Source: Rothia kristinae NBRC 15354
GTDB taxonomy: Bacteria > Actinomycetota > Actinomycetes > Actinomycetales > Micrococcaceae
Assembly: GCF_001570865.1 (NCBI RefSeq)
Contig: NZ_BCSM01000012.1
Coordinates: 27,184 to 91,183 of the forward strand
Reading direction: 5' to 3'
DNA length: 64,000 bases
Each line of letters starts with the position of its first letter. Position 1 is the stretch's first letter. The position numbers were made by a program, and so were the translations under genes. The notes under the pieces are model-generated. The model was not told the DNA's origin. It made no database searches and was given only the letters and a program-made list of their open reading frames with translations. Shown piece after piece: positions 16,967 through 25,467 of the stretch.

Positions 16967-17356
16967 TCAGGCCAGCAGCGCCCCCGCACCGAGGCACAGC
17001 AGGGCCAGCAGCGGCAGGGTCCCCTGCTTCATGGCCGCGCCGCGCTGGCCGGGTGAGGAGCAGAACAGCACCAGGGCCGCCCCGAGCATGCTGCCCAGTC
17101 CCGCGATGCCCAGGGTCAGGCCCACGGTGTCCGCCCCGGCGAACCAGCAGATCGCCCCGAGCGCTGCCAGCACGGCCAGGAAGAGGTTGTAGAAGCCCTG
17201 GTTGAAGGCGAGCTCGCGGGTGGCCGCGGCCTCCTCGGGGCTCGTGCCGAAGACCCCGCGCGCCCGGGGGCTCTCCCAGCGCAGGGATTCCAGGACGAAG
17301 ATCACCACATGCAGGGCGGCGGCGAGCAGGGCGAGGATCTGGGCGAGGACGGTCAC
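16967..17356 (-). CDS. DUF1304 membrane protein
   Basis: A 129-residue, four-helix membrane protein with the DUF1304 pattern: an N-terminal helix ending HVVIFVLESLRW, then FGTSPEEAAATRELAFNQGFYNL, then two more hydrophobic segments. GTG 17356 follows AGGAG by five bases. Function of the family is unknown. It is divergent from the KAS III gene, whose start lies 90 bases away, and is followed on the same strand by the oxidoreductase. Confidence 0.85.
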   Translation of the reverse strand: MTVLAQILALLAAALHVVIFVLESLRWESPRARGVFGTSPEEAAATRELAFNQGFYNLFLAVLAALGAICWFAGADTVGLTLGIAGLGSMLGAALVLFCSSPGQRGAAMKQGTLPLLALLCLGAGALLA

Positions 17357-17433
17357 GGGGCTCCTGAGGTTCGAGGGCGGACGCGGGCGGACCTCTCCGG
17401 GCGGCGGATGCGCGCCCGAGCGGCCCGGGAGGA

Positions 17434-17439
17434 TAAAAT
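17434..17439 (+). promoter_or_regulatory. -10 box placed for a leaderless fabH mRNA
   Basis: TAAAAT ends seven bases before the ATG at 17447, so transcription would begin at or beside the start codon. The GGGAGGA upstream lies about 15 bases from the ATG, too far for a normal ribosome site, and overlaps this promoter element instead. No clear -35 was seen. Confidence 0.5.
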
Positions 17440-17446
17440 CGACGGC

Positions 17447-18397
17447 ATGTCGACTACGCACCATGGTTCCACGATCATCGGCCTCGGGCACTACCAGCCC
17501 GAGCGCGTGATGACCAACTTCGATATCGCCGAGCTGGTGGAGACCGACGACGAGTGGATCCAGACCCGCACGGGCATCCGCGAGCGGCACATCGCCGCCG
17601 AGGATGAGACCGTCCTGGACATGGCCGAGCGCGCCGGGCGCATGGCCCTGGAGGAGTCCGGCCTCACGGACGTGGACCTGGTGGTGGTGGCCAGCACGAC
17701 CACCACCGAGCACAGCCCCAACACCGCCGGGCGGATCAGCCAGCGCCTGGGCTTCACGGCCCCGGCGATCATGGACGTGAACACCGCCTGCTCGGGCTTC
17801 GAGTACGCCGTGGGCGTGGCCGATCAGGCGATCCGGGCCGGCTCGGCCTCCACCGCCCTGGTGATCGGGGCGGATAAGCTCTCCGCGGTCACGGACTGGA
17901 CGGACCGGCGCACCTGCATCCTGGTGGCCGACGGCGCGGGCGCCGTCGTGCTCACCGCCGCCGAGACCCCGGGCATCACCCCGACCATCTGGGGCTCCGT
18001 CCCGCAGATGGCCGACGCCGTGACCATCGACGGGGACCCGACCACCTTCAGCCAGGACGGGCGCCAGGTGATGCGCTGGGCCTTCACCGAGGCCGCCAAG
18101 CAGGCCCAGCGGGTGCTGGAGGCCGCCGAACTGAGCATGGACGACATCGACGTGCTGGCCTTCCACCAGGCCAACCTGCGACTGATCGAGCCGCTGGCCA
18201 AGGCCCTGGGCGCCCGCGAGGACCAGGTGGTGCTGCAGGACATCGTCGAGTCCGGGAACACCTCGGCCGGCTCCGTGCCGCTGGCGCTGTCCAAGTACTG
18301 GCACCGCGGTGAGCTGCCGCGCAGCGGCAGGGCCCTGCTGCTGGGCTTCGGCGGCGGCTTCACCTACGCCGGGCAGGTCGTGACCCTGCCGGCCTGA
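17447..18397 (+). CDS. 3-oxoacyl-ACP synthase III (KAS III, FabH family)
   Basis: A 316-residue condensing enzyme with the full catalytic triad: Cys115 in VNTACSGF, His240 in FHQANLR and Asn271 in ESGNTSAG. The N-terminal TDDEWIQTRTGIRERHI is typical of FabH, which condenses acyl-CoA with malonyl-ACP to start fatty acid synthesis; branched-chain primers are usual in Micrococcales. It is not beside fabD, acpP or fabF, so it may be a second KAS III with a special role. OleA-type head-to-head condensation is less likely because no oleBCD genes are nearby. Probably a leaderless transcript. Confidence 0.88.
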   Translation: MSTTHHGSTIIGLGHYQPERVMTNFDIAELVETDDEWIQTRTGIRERHIAAEDETVLDMAERAGRMALEESGLTDVDLVVVASTTTTEHSPNTAGRISQRLGFTAPAIMDVNTACSGFEYAVGVADQAIRAGSASTALVIGADKLSAVTDWTDRRTCILVADGAGAVVLTAAETPGITPTIWGSVPQMADAVTIDGDPTTFSQDGRQVMRWAFTEAAKQAQRVLEAAELSMDDIDVLAFHQANLRLIEPLAKALGAREDQVVLQDIVESGNTSAGSVPLALSKYWHRGELPRSGRALLLGFGGGFTYAGQVVTLPA

Positions 18398-18433
18398 CCC
18401 CGCCTTCGGGCCCAGCGCCGCCGGCCCCGTTTC

Positions 18434-18492
18434 GGGAGCCTTCCGGTGTTTCGGGAGCACGCGCAGTGCTCCCGAAACACCGGAAGGCTCCC
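18434..18492. repeat. Perfect 27-bp palindrome between fabH and tetR
   Basis: Arms 18434-18460 and 18466-18492 are perfectly complementary over 27 bp with a five-base loop GCGCA. Each arm contains GTTTCGGGAGC-like direct repeats. It lies between two convergent genes (stops at 18397 and 18509) and may serve as a bidirectional terminator, but its length and internal repeats also suit a dispersed palindromic element. Confidence 0.85.
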
Positions 18493-18508
18493 GTTCATCC
18501 GTCTCGGC

Positions 18509-19183
18509 TCACGTGCGGCCGGCCAGCTCGGCGTCGAGATCCGCGACGACCTCCGCGAGGTGCTCGCGCATCTGCCGCGGGTCCAGCGCCCCGGGATAGA
18601 TGATCTCCTGGGCGGCCAGCCCGTCCAGGCACCAGTGCAGCCGCCGCGCCAGGCGCTGCGTCCGCTCGGCCCGGCCTCGCTCCCCCGCCGGGCCGCCATC
18701 CGTCCCGGTCGGCACCTCCGGCTGCCGTCCGTCCCGCTCCCGCGCCGCGGCCAGCAGTCCGACGCAGCGGGCGGCGAAGGCGCGCAGGCGGCGGTTCTGC
18801 TCCTGGCGGTACCCGCGCCAGTAGGCGTCCTCCCGATCCAGTGAGGCCAGCTCGGCGTAGGCGATCAGCTCCCGACGGCGCCGCTCATCCAGGGGCAGCA
18901 GCTCCTCGCACAGGCGGCAGACCCGGGCGGGGGCGTCCTCCTCGGCGCCCTCGAAGCCGATGGCCCCGATCCGCTGGGCCAGCTGCTCGGTCAGGTGCTC
19001 CCCCGCGAAGCGCAGCAGGCCCTGGTGATCCGGGAAGTAGTGGCGCATCGCCCCGGCCGAGCACGCGGCCCGCTGGGCGACGGCGCGCACGGAGGCCGCG
19101 GCGAGGCCCTGCTCGGCCATCAGGTCGATGGCCGCCTGGGCCAGTTCCTCGCGGCGGACGCGGTGATCCACGATCTTGGGCAT
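18509..19183 (-). CDS. TetR-family transcriptional regulator
   Basis: A 224-residue regulator with an N-terminal TetR helix-turn-helix (RREELAQAAIDLMAEQGL, ASVRAVAQRAACSAGAMRHYF, residues about 9-52) and a helical ligand domain. Its C-terminal part (LHWCLDGLAAQEIIYPGALD) resembles the BetI-like/TetR_C_6 group. It diverges from the GAP-family gene with 96 bases between, the usual layout for control of a neighbouring membrane protein. The effector is unknown. Confidence 0.87.
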   Translation of the reverse strand: MPKIVDHRVRREELAQAAIDLMAEQGLAAASVRAVAQRAACSAGAMRHYFPDHQGLLRFAGEHLTEQLAQRIGAIGFEGAEEDAPARVCRLCEELLPLDERRRRELIAYAELASLDREDAYWRGYRQEQNRRLRAFAARCVGLLAAARERDGRQPEVPTGTDGGPAGERGRAERTQRLARRLHWCLDGLAAQEIIYPGALDPRQMREHLAEVVADLDAELAGRT

Positions 19184-19195
19184 ATCCGCATCCTA

Positions 19196-19211
19196 AGAGG
19201 CGCGGACCTCT
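19196..19211. promoter_or_regulatory. Candidate TetR operator in AT-rich gap
   Basis: The 96-base divergent gap is locally AT-rich (runs of T at 19217-19240). It contains AGAGG-N6-CCTCT (19196-19211) just upstream of the tetR start. The half-sites are short, so this is only a candidate operator. Confidence 0.35.
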
Positions 19212-19279
19212 GCTATCTTTTCAACACAGTCGTATTTTTTACCGCCGCGAGCTCCGGCCCCGGGGAAAGGAGGGCGAAG

Positions 19280-19954
19280 ATGCTCACGCTGCTGCTGCCC
19301 CTGGCCGGCCTGGCCCTGCTGGACTCCACGAGCGTCGGCACCCTGGTGATCCCGGGGCTGCTGCTGGCCCGGTCCACCCCGCCCTACCGGGCGCTGCCCT
19401 GGTACGCCGGGACGCTGTTCCTCTTCTACCTCCTCATCGGCCTTCTCGGGCTGGGCGGGCTGGACCTGATCGGCGCGGCCTCCGAGCTGCGCACCACGGA
19501 CCTGGGGCTGTGGGTCCAGCTGATCGTCGGGGCCGCACTGGTGCTGTGGGGCGTGCTCACCAAGGACCCGGACCCGGAGAAGAGCCTGACCCGCTGGCGG
19601 TCCCGGTTGGACCGGCCGCTGACCCGCCGGGGTGCCGCCAGGCTGGGGCTGACCGCGGGCGTCATCGAGCTGGCCGGGATGCTGCCGTACCTGGCTGCCC
19701 TGGGGATGCTGACCGCCGCGCAGCTGCCCGCCGCAGCGAAGATGAGCCTGCTGGCGGGTTACTGCCTGGTGATGTTCCTGCCGGCCCTGCTGCTGACGGG
19801 GCTGCGCCTGAGCCTGGGCCGGGGCTTCACCGCCCGGCTGCAGCGCTTCACCGAGTGGATGATGCGCCAGGCGGAGCACACCCTGCTGTGGGTGGCCGCG
19901 ATCGTCGGGGTGCTGCTGATCCGCGAGCCCATCGCCGAGCTGTTCCTGAGGTGA
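19280..19954 (+). CDS. GAP-family (Sap-like) integral membrane protein
   Basis: A 224-residue protein with about six membrane segments: LLLPLAGLALLDSTSVGTLV, WYAGTLFLFYLLIGLLGL, WVQLIVGAALVLWGVL, a cytoplasmic basic loop (RWRSRLDRPLTRRGAA), then three further helices. The pattern resembles the actinobacterial GAP/Sap family, related in topology to LysE exporters and linked in mycobacteria to glycopeptidolipid export. The substrate here is unknown. ATG 19280 has a strong AAAGGAGGG site. The divergent TetR is its likely regulator. Confidence 0.75.
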   Translation: MLTLLLPLAGLALLDSTSVGTLVIPGLLLARSTPPYRALPWYAGTLFLFYLLIGLLGLGGLDLIGAASELRTTDLGLWVQLIVGAALVLWGVLTKDPDPEKSLTRWRSRLDRPLTRRGAARLGLTAGVIELAGMLPYLAALGMLTAAQLPAAAKMSLLAGYCLVMFLPALLLTGLRLSLGRGFTARLQRFTEWMMRQAEHTLLWVAAIVGVLLIREPIAELFLR

Positions 19955-19998
19955 CGCCCCGCCCCGTCCCGCCAGGCCCGTGTGTCTACCATCGAGGC

Positions 19999-21708
19999 AT
20001 GACACGCACACGCCAGGACCTCATCGACGCGCTGCACCGCCTGGACGGCTCCGGCTACGGCGGCTACAAGCGCATCACCGGCCGCTATGACCTGGGCGAG
20101 GCGGAGCTGATCATCGACCACGTCCAGTCCGATCCCTACGCCCCGCCGTCCTCCCTGCGCCTGGCCGTGCGCCTCGCCGACTCCGCGGTGCCCGGCGAGC
20201 TGACCCGCACCCGCGCCCAGCGCACCGCCGTCGCGGATTTCCTGGCCCGGGACCTGCACACCCGCCTGCACCGAGCCAGCCGGGACCTGCGCCTGTCCGC
20301 ACCGGGGCAGGAGGTCCTGGAGCGCAGCAGCGTCGTGCTGCTGGGAGACTCCGACGGGCCTGCTGAGACCATCGAGGTGCGCTTCAACGCCGCCCTGCCC
20401 GCCGCGGGCCGCCGGATCAAGGGCCGCGCGGCGGCCCGACTGCTCACCGGGGATCTGCCGGAGGCCGTGCGCGCCTCGGCGCTGTTCGGCGGCCTGGACG
20501 AGGCCGCCCTGCGCGAGCACGTCACGCTGCACCTGGACCAGCTGGCCCTGCGCGAGGGCCTGCGGGACCGGGGCCTGGTGGCCTTCCTCGGGGACGGGGC
20601 CGTGCTGCCGCGCTCCTCCGGGGTCTCGGATGAGCCCCTGCCCGACGCCGTCGCCTTCCGCAGCCCCGACTCCCTGCGGGTGGGCTTCGAGCTGCCCAGC
20701 GGGCGCACCGTCACCGGGATGGGGGTGCCCCGCGGGATCACGGTGATCGTCGGGGGCGGCTACCACGGCAAGTCCACCCTGCTGCGCGCGATCGAACGCG
20801 GCGTGTGCCCGCACGTCGGCGGGGACGGGCGGGAGTGGGTGCTCACCGATCCCGACGCCGTGAGCGTGCGCGCCGAGGACGGGCGGGCCGTGACCGGCAC
20901 GGACATCTCCGCGTTCATCACGAACCTGCCCTCCGGGACGGACACCACCGCCTTCTCCACGGCGAACGCCTCCGGGTCCACCTCCCAGGCCGCCAACCTC
21001 GCCGAAGCCCTCGAGGCCGGGGCGAACGCTCTGCTGATCGACGAGGACACCTCGGCCACCAACTTCATGATCCGGGATGCGGCGATGCGCGAGCTCATCC
21101 CGGCCGGATCCGAGCCGATCACCCCGTTCGTGCAGCGCATCCGCGCCCTGTATGAGCAGCGCGGGATCTCCACGGTGCTGGTGGCCGGAGGCTCCGGGGC
21201 GTTCTTCCCCGTGGCCGATCACGTGATCGCGATGGAGGCCTACGAGCCGCGGGAGGTCACCGACCGGGCCCGGGAGATCGCCGCGCGCTTCCCCGACGAG
21301 GGTCCCGCCCCTGACGAGGGGCGGGGCGAGGTCTTCGCCCGGCCGGTGCCGGCCCGCGTGCCGGACCCGGCGAGCCTGAACCCGCAGGATAAGCGCAAGC
21401 CGGCCCGGGCCCGCGGGGAGCACACGATCCAGTTCGGGCGCCAGGACATCGACCTGGCCTTCCTCGCGCAGCTGGCCGGCACCCCGCAGACCGCGGCGAT
21501 CGCCCTGTCCCTGGAGATGATGGCCCGGTGGGCCGACGGGCGGACCTCCCTGCCGCAGCTGGCCGACCGGGTGGTGGAGCTGCTGGAGCAGGAGGGCCTG
21601 GACGGGCTGAGCGGGGCCCGGCGGGACCCGCGCGGGGACCTGGCGATGCCGCGGCGCCAGGAGATCCTCGCCGCCGCTTCCCGCTACCGGGGGCTGCGCC
21701 TGCGCTGA
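19999..21708 (+). CDS. Predicted ATPase of the ABC class (PF09818-like)
   Basis: A 569-residue cytosolic protein. The N-terminal part (TRQDLIDALHRLDGSGYGGYK, then YDLGEAELIIDHVQSDPYAP) and the ATPase core (IVGGGYHGKSTLLRAIERGV, Walker A; NALLIDEDTSATNFMIRD, Walker B; VLVAGGSGAFFPVADHVI) are hallmarks of the ABC_ATPase family, which includes trypanosomal MRB1590. Members may act on RNA or DNA; the bacterial role is not known. TACCAT lies six bases before ATG 19999, consistent with a leaderless mRNA. Its last 25 bases overlap the 3' end of the convergent P450 gene. Confidence 0.85.
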   Translation: MTRTRQDLIDALHRLDGSGYGGYKRITGRYDLGEAELIIDHVQSDPYAPPSSLRLAVRLADSAVPGELTRTRAQRTAVADFLARDLHTRLHRASRDLRLSAPGQEVLERSSVVLLGDSDGPAETIEVRFNAALPAAGRRIKGRAAARLLTGDLPEAVRASALFGGLDEAALREHVTLHLDQLALREGLRDRGLVAFLGDGAVLPRSSGVSDEPLPDAVAFRSPDSLRVGFELPSGRTVTGMGVPRGITVIVGGGYHGKSTLLRAIERGVCPHVGGDGREWVLTDPDAVSVRAEDGRAVTGTDISAFITNLPSGTDTTAFSTANASGSTSQAANLAEALEAGANALLIDEDTSATNFMIRDAAMRELIPAGSEPITPFVQRIRALYEQRGISTVLVAGGSGAFFPVADHVIAMEAYEPREVTDRAREIAARFPDEGPAPDEGRGEVFARPVPARVPDPASLNPQDKRKPARARGEHTIQFGRQDIDLAFLAQLAGTPQTAAIALSLEMMARWADGRTSLPQLADRVVELLEQEGLDGLSGARRDPRGDLAMPRRQEILAAASRYRGLRLR

Positions 21709-22937
21709 CCAGCTCCCCCCGGACGGGTGGGCGCGGGGCCGACGCGCACCAGCATCCCGCGCAGCCGGTACCCGGCGATCAGCGGGTCCTCCGCGCGCCG
21801 CGGCTCCCTGACGATCCGGACGCCGCGGGCCAGCAGCTCGTCGATCAGCAGCCGCGTCTCCAGCAGGGCCAGGGGCTCGCCCGGGCAGCGGTGCGTACCG
21901 TGCCCGAAGCTCAGCCCGGCCGCCCGGGACCCCGGCAGGCCCCGGTCCGGGCGGATCCGATCCGGACGCTCCCCCACGGCCTCCGGGTCCCGGTTGGCCG
22001 CCCGCACGTCCAGGTCCAGGAACGCCCCGACCGGCAGCTGCGCCTGCCCGCCCGCGCCGGAGATGGGCTCGCGCACCCGCCGGTACAGGTGGCCCACCAC
22101 CGGCTCCACCCGCAGGATCTCGCGCAGCAGCAGATCCCGACCGTCCGCGTCCGCGGCGCGGTAGGCCTCGGCCAGGGCGGGATCCTCGAGCAGCCGCCAC
22201 GTCGCCATCGTGATGAACTCACGGGTGGTGACCATCCCGGCCGTGGCCCAGGTCATCGCCTCGGCGAGGATCTCCACCCGGCCCGCCCCGTGGGCCAGCA
22301 GGGTCCCGATCGGGTCCCGGCGCACCACGCGCCGATGGGCGCGGATCGCGGGGGCGACGTCGCCGTGCCAGAAACCGAGGACGGCCCGCAGCCCGCGCAC
22401 GGCCGCCTGGATCCACTGGCGGCGGGTGCGGCCGTAGTCACGTCGGGCGTAATCCACCGGCGGCTGGGTGAAGAACCTCTCCAGGCGGCGCGCGGTGGCC
22501 GGGATGCGGTCCTCCGGCAGCCCGACGACCCGAGCGGCCACCGCCACCGAGTAGCGCAGGGCCGCCTCGTCCAGACACCGCGGGGCGCCGTCCGCACTCA
22601 GCTGGCGGGCGGTGCGCCGGGCCATCGCCCGGATGAACCGCTCGTGGGCTCCCCGCAGGGCCGGCGGGGCGAAGAACCGGCCGAGCTCCCGGCGCCGCTC
22701 GTCCCGGCCGGGATCGTCCGCGATCAGCAGGGGACGACGGCGGAACAGCCCCTCGGGGATCTTCTCCGCGGTGAACCCGGCCTGGGTGCTCGCCCCGCGC
22801 AGCCCGAGCACCTGGCGGGCCCGGACCATCGACCGGATCCGGGTGATCGGGCAGGCGCCCAGCTCCGCGCTCACCTCCGAACCCGGCTCTGACTTCACGT
22901 CCGCACTCGCCCCCGTGCTCTCGGCCCGCCCGCTCAC
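21684..22937 (-). CDS. Cytochrome P450 of the carotenoid operon, probable aromatic carotenoid hydroxylase
   Basis: A 417-residue P450 with an I-helix region (TWATAGMVTTREF), the ExxR motif in REILRVEP, and the haem loop FGHGTHRCPG with Cys351 as axial ligand. GTG 22937 overlaps the crtI stop as GTGA, and GGGAGAG precedes it, so it is translationally coupled as last gene of the crt operon. In Brevibacterium linens, hydroxylation of isorenieratene has been attributed to a P450; by analogy this enzyme may hydroxylate the aromatic end groups. That substrate is inference. The 3' end overlaps the convergent ATPase gene by 25 bases. Confidence 0.85.
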   Translation of the reverse strand: MSGRAESTGASADVKSEPGSEVSAELGACPITRIRSMVRARQVLGLRGASTQAGFTAEKIPEGLFRRRPLLIADDPGRDERRRELGRFFAPPALRGAHERFIRAMARRTARQLSADGAPRCLDEAALRYSVAVAARVVGLPEDRIPATARRLERFFTQPPVDYARRDYGRTRRQWIQAAVRGLRAVLGFWHGDVAPAIRAHRRVVRRDPIGTLLAHGAGRVEILAEAMTWATAGMVTTREFITMATWRLLEDPALAEAYRAADADGRDLLLREILRVEPVVGHLYRRVREPISGAGGQAQLPVGAFLDLDVRAANRDPEAVGERPDRIRPDRGLPGSRAAGLSFGHGTHRCPGEPLALLETRLLIDELLARGVRIVREPRRAEDPLIAGYRLRGMLVRVGPAPTRPGGAGQRRRSPR

Positions 22938-24604
22938 CCGGGCTCTCCCGGGGTCGGGGCCGTCTCCCCGTCCGGGGCGGTCTCGCCGTCCGGGGCCGGC
23001 TCCGGCAGGGGCCCCGGGCCGCCGCGCCCGCGCACGGCCTTGAGCACCAGCTCGGCACTGATCAGGCACATCGGCACCCCCACGCCGGGCACGGTGGTCG
23101 AGCCCGCGTAGTACAGGCCGGCCACCCGGCGGGAGACGGTGCGTCCGCGGAAGAACGCGGACTGCCCGAGCGTGTGGGCGGGTCCCAGGGCGCTGCCGCG
23201 GAAGGCGTGGTAGTCGGCCTCGAAATCTCCGGGACCGATGGTGCGGCGCAGCACGATCCGCTCGGCCAGATCGGGGATCCCCGCCCACTCGGAGATCTGC
23301 TCGATGACCCGGTCCGCGGCTTGCTCCACGAGGGCATCGCCCGACCCCTCCTCACCTCCGCGCCCGATTCCGGGATCGGGCGGGACGGGCACGAGCACGA
23401 AGAGGTTCTCGTGCCCGGGCGGGGCGACGTCGTCGGTGGCCGAGGACCGGCACACGTAGATCGACGCCGGGTCCGGAACGTGCGCCCGCGGCCCGAAGAT
23501 CGCGGCGAAGTTCTCCCGCCAGTCCTCGGTGAAGAACAGGGTGTGGTGGGCCAGCTGCGGCAGCTGCCCGCGCACCCCCAGCAGCACGAGCACCGCCCCG
23601 GGCCCGGAGACCTGTCGGGACCACCGTCGGCTGCCGTAGGTGCGGTCTTCAGGGGCCAGCAGCTCGGTCTCGGTGTGGTGCTCATCCGCGGCGGAGACGA
23701 TGATCGGGGCCCGCAGGGTGTGCTCCCGACCGGCCTGGAGGTACGTCACGGACTCGGCGCGCCCGGCGCGGGAGGTGATCGCGGTGACCTCGCAGCCGGT
23801 GCGGATCTCCGCCCCCTCGCGCTCGGCCAGCCAGGTCAGCGCCCGCACGACGCCGGTGAATCCGCCGCGCGGCCAGCGCACGCCGTCGCGCAGGTCCAGG
23901 TGGCTCATCAGGTGGTACAGGGCTGGGGCGCGGAAGGGCGAGGCGCCCAGGAACACGGCCGGATAGCCGAGGATCTGGCGCAGCACAGGATGGCGGAAGC
24001 GGGCGGCGGCGTAGGACCACAGCGAGCGCCCCAGCAGCGGCAGCACCGCCGGCAGGGCCGCCAGCACCCGCGGGTGGGTCAGGTCCCGCACGGTGGAGAA
24101 CCGGTTGTACAGGAAGGCGGCCAGGGCGGCCCGGTAGGCGCGGGTGGCCGAGCGCAGGTAGCGGCGCAGCCGCGGCCCCGATCCGGGTTCCAGCCGCTCG
24201 AACAGCCGCTCGGCCGGCCCGTCCCCGGTGATCACGTCCACCGGGTCCGCGGGCCCGTCGTCCCGCGGAGCCGGGTAGACGCGGTAGGCCGGGTCCAGCC
24301 GGGTCAGCTCCAGCTCCCGGCGCGTGCTGGTGCCCAGCATCGCGAAAAAGTGGTCGAAGGTCTCCGGCATGAGGTACCAGGAGGGGCCGGTGTCGAAGAC
24401 CCAGCCTTCCGGCGCCCAGGTGCCGGCCCGGCCGCCGACCCGCTCGTTGCGCTCGAGCACGGTGACCGGGTGCCCGTCCCGGGCCAGCAGGCAGGCGGTG
24501 GCCAGCCCGGCGATGCCCCCGCCGATCACGATCACCGGCTCCTCGGCGGGGCGGCGCGTCTGCGGGCGAGGTCGGTTCCGGCGTCGGCCGGGGCGGGGGA
24601 TCAT
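22934..24604 (-). CDS. crtI: Phytoene desaturase
   Basis: A 556-residue FAD-dependent desaturase that converts phytoene to lycopene. It has the dinucleotide motif VIGGGIAGLATACLLARDG (about residues 26-44), GGRAGTW, FDTGPSWYLMPETFDHFF, and the C-terminal signature GLYYAGSTTVPGVGVPMCL. The last 25 residues are a Pro/Glu/Ala tail with a repeated DGETAP. ATG 24604 follows AAGGAG by seven bases and overlaps the crtB stop (ATGA). Confidence 0.95.
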   Translation of the reverse strand: MIPRPGRRRNRPRPQTRRPAEEPVIVIGGGIAGLATACLLARDGHPVTVLERNERVGGRAGTWAPEGWVFDTGPSWYLMPETFDHFFAMLGTSTRRELELTRLDPAYRVYPAPRDDGPADPVDVITGDGPAERLFERLEPGSGPRLRRYLRSATRAYRAALAAFLYNRFSTVRDLTHPRVLAALPAVLPLLGRSLWSYAAARFRHPVLRQILGYPAVFLGASPFRAPALYHLMSHLDLRDGVRWPRGGFTGVVRALTWLAEREGAEIRTGCEVTAITSRAGRAESVTYLQAGREHTLRAPIIVSAADEHHTETELLAPEDRTYGSRRWSRQVSGPGAVLVLLGVRGQLPQLAHHTLFFTEDWRENFAAIFGPRAHVPDPASIYVCRSSATDDVAPPGHENLFVLVPVPPDPGIGRGGEEGSGDALVEQAADRVIEQISEWAGIPDLAERIVLRRTIGPGDFEADYHAFRGSALGPAHTLGQSAFFRGRTVSRRVAGLYYAGSTTVPGVGVPMCLISAELVLKAVRGRGGPGPLPEPAPDGETAPDGETAPTPGEPG

Positions 24605-25467
24605 GCGCGGCTCCTTCGGGTCGCGGCGCGCAGCAGCAGGGCGGCCTTGCGGGGTGCGGGCACGCGGATGCGGTCCCGGCGCAGCCGCTGCGGGTCGGTC
24701 CGGGCCAGCCGGTCGGTCAGCTCCCCGAACAGGTCCCGGGCCGCCTGCACCGCGGGGCGGGCGCCGGGATCCAGCAGCGGGATCGCGGCGTCGGCCTCGG
24801 CGAGGTCGCACCGGATCGAGGCGACGACGGCGTCCCGGGCGGGCCCGTCCAGGCCCGCGGCCGCCTCGGGCAGGTAGACTCGGTGCAGCTGGCCGGTGTC
24901 CGCGGCCCAGTCCCGCAGGAAGTTCACCCGCTGGAAGGCCCTCCCCAAGGACCGGGCCCCCGCGGTGAGGATGCGCTCCTGCTGCGCGGTGCGGGTCCGG
25001 CCCGCCTCGAAGATCCGCAGGCACATCAGTCCGATGACCTCCGCGGAGCCGTAGACGTAGTCCCGGGCCTGCTCCGGGCTGAACTCGCGTCGGTGCAGGT
25101 CGGTGCGCATCGAGGCGAAGAAGGGCCGGGTCAGCTCGACGCCGATCCCGTGCTCCCGGGCGGTGCGGGCGAAGGCGTGCACGATGAGGTCCCCGCTGAA
25201 GCCGATCTGCAGGGCGCGTTCGGTGCGGGCCTCCAGGGCATCCAGCTCGCTGCGGCGCTGGGCCGCATCGAACCCGGCCTGCTCGGCGGGGCCATCGACG
25301 ATCTCATCGGCGACCCGCACCAGGGCGTAGACGTCGGCGATGCGCGGGCGGATCCGCCGGGAGAGCAGGCGGCTGGCCAACCCGAAGGAGGTGGAGTAGC
25401 GGCGGATCACGGTGCCGGCTCCGGCCGAGGCCGCGGCGTCGTACAGGTCCAGTCCGGTCGGTCTCAT
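24601..25467 (-). CDS. crtB: Phytoene synthase
   Basis: A 288-residue squalene/phytoene synthase joining two GGPP molecules to phytoene. Both aspartate motifs are present: DEIVD at 54-58 and DWAAD at 186-190 (within NFLRDWAADTG), along with YSTSFGLASRLL and YVYGSAEVIGLMCL. ATG 25467 overlaps the crtU stop (ATGA) and has AGGAGAGG upstream. The GGPP must come from a crtE-type synthase encoded elsewhere, as none is in the window. Confidence 0.94.
   Translation of the reverse strand: MRPTGLDLYDAAASAGAGTVIRRYSTSFGLASRLLSRRIRPRIADVYALVRVADEIVDGPAEQAGFDAAQRRSELDALEARTERALQIGFSGDLIVHAFARTAREHGIGVELTRPFFASMRTDLHRREFSPEQARDYVYGSAEVIGLMCLRIFEAGRTRTAQQERILTAGARSLGRAFQRVNFLRDWAADTGQLHRVYLPEAAAGLDGPARDAVVASIRCDLAEADAAIPLLDPGARPAVQAARDLFGELTDRLARTDPQRLRRDRIRVPAPRKAALLLRAATRRSRA

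Noticed and set aside
17447..18397. OleA (head-to-head hydrocarbon synthesis) identity for the KAS III
   Set aside because: Sequence blocks are FabH-like and no oleB, oleC or oleD lies nearby.
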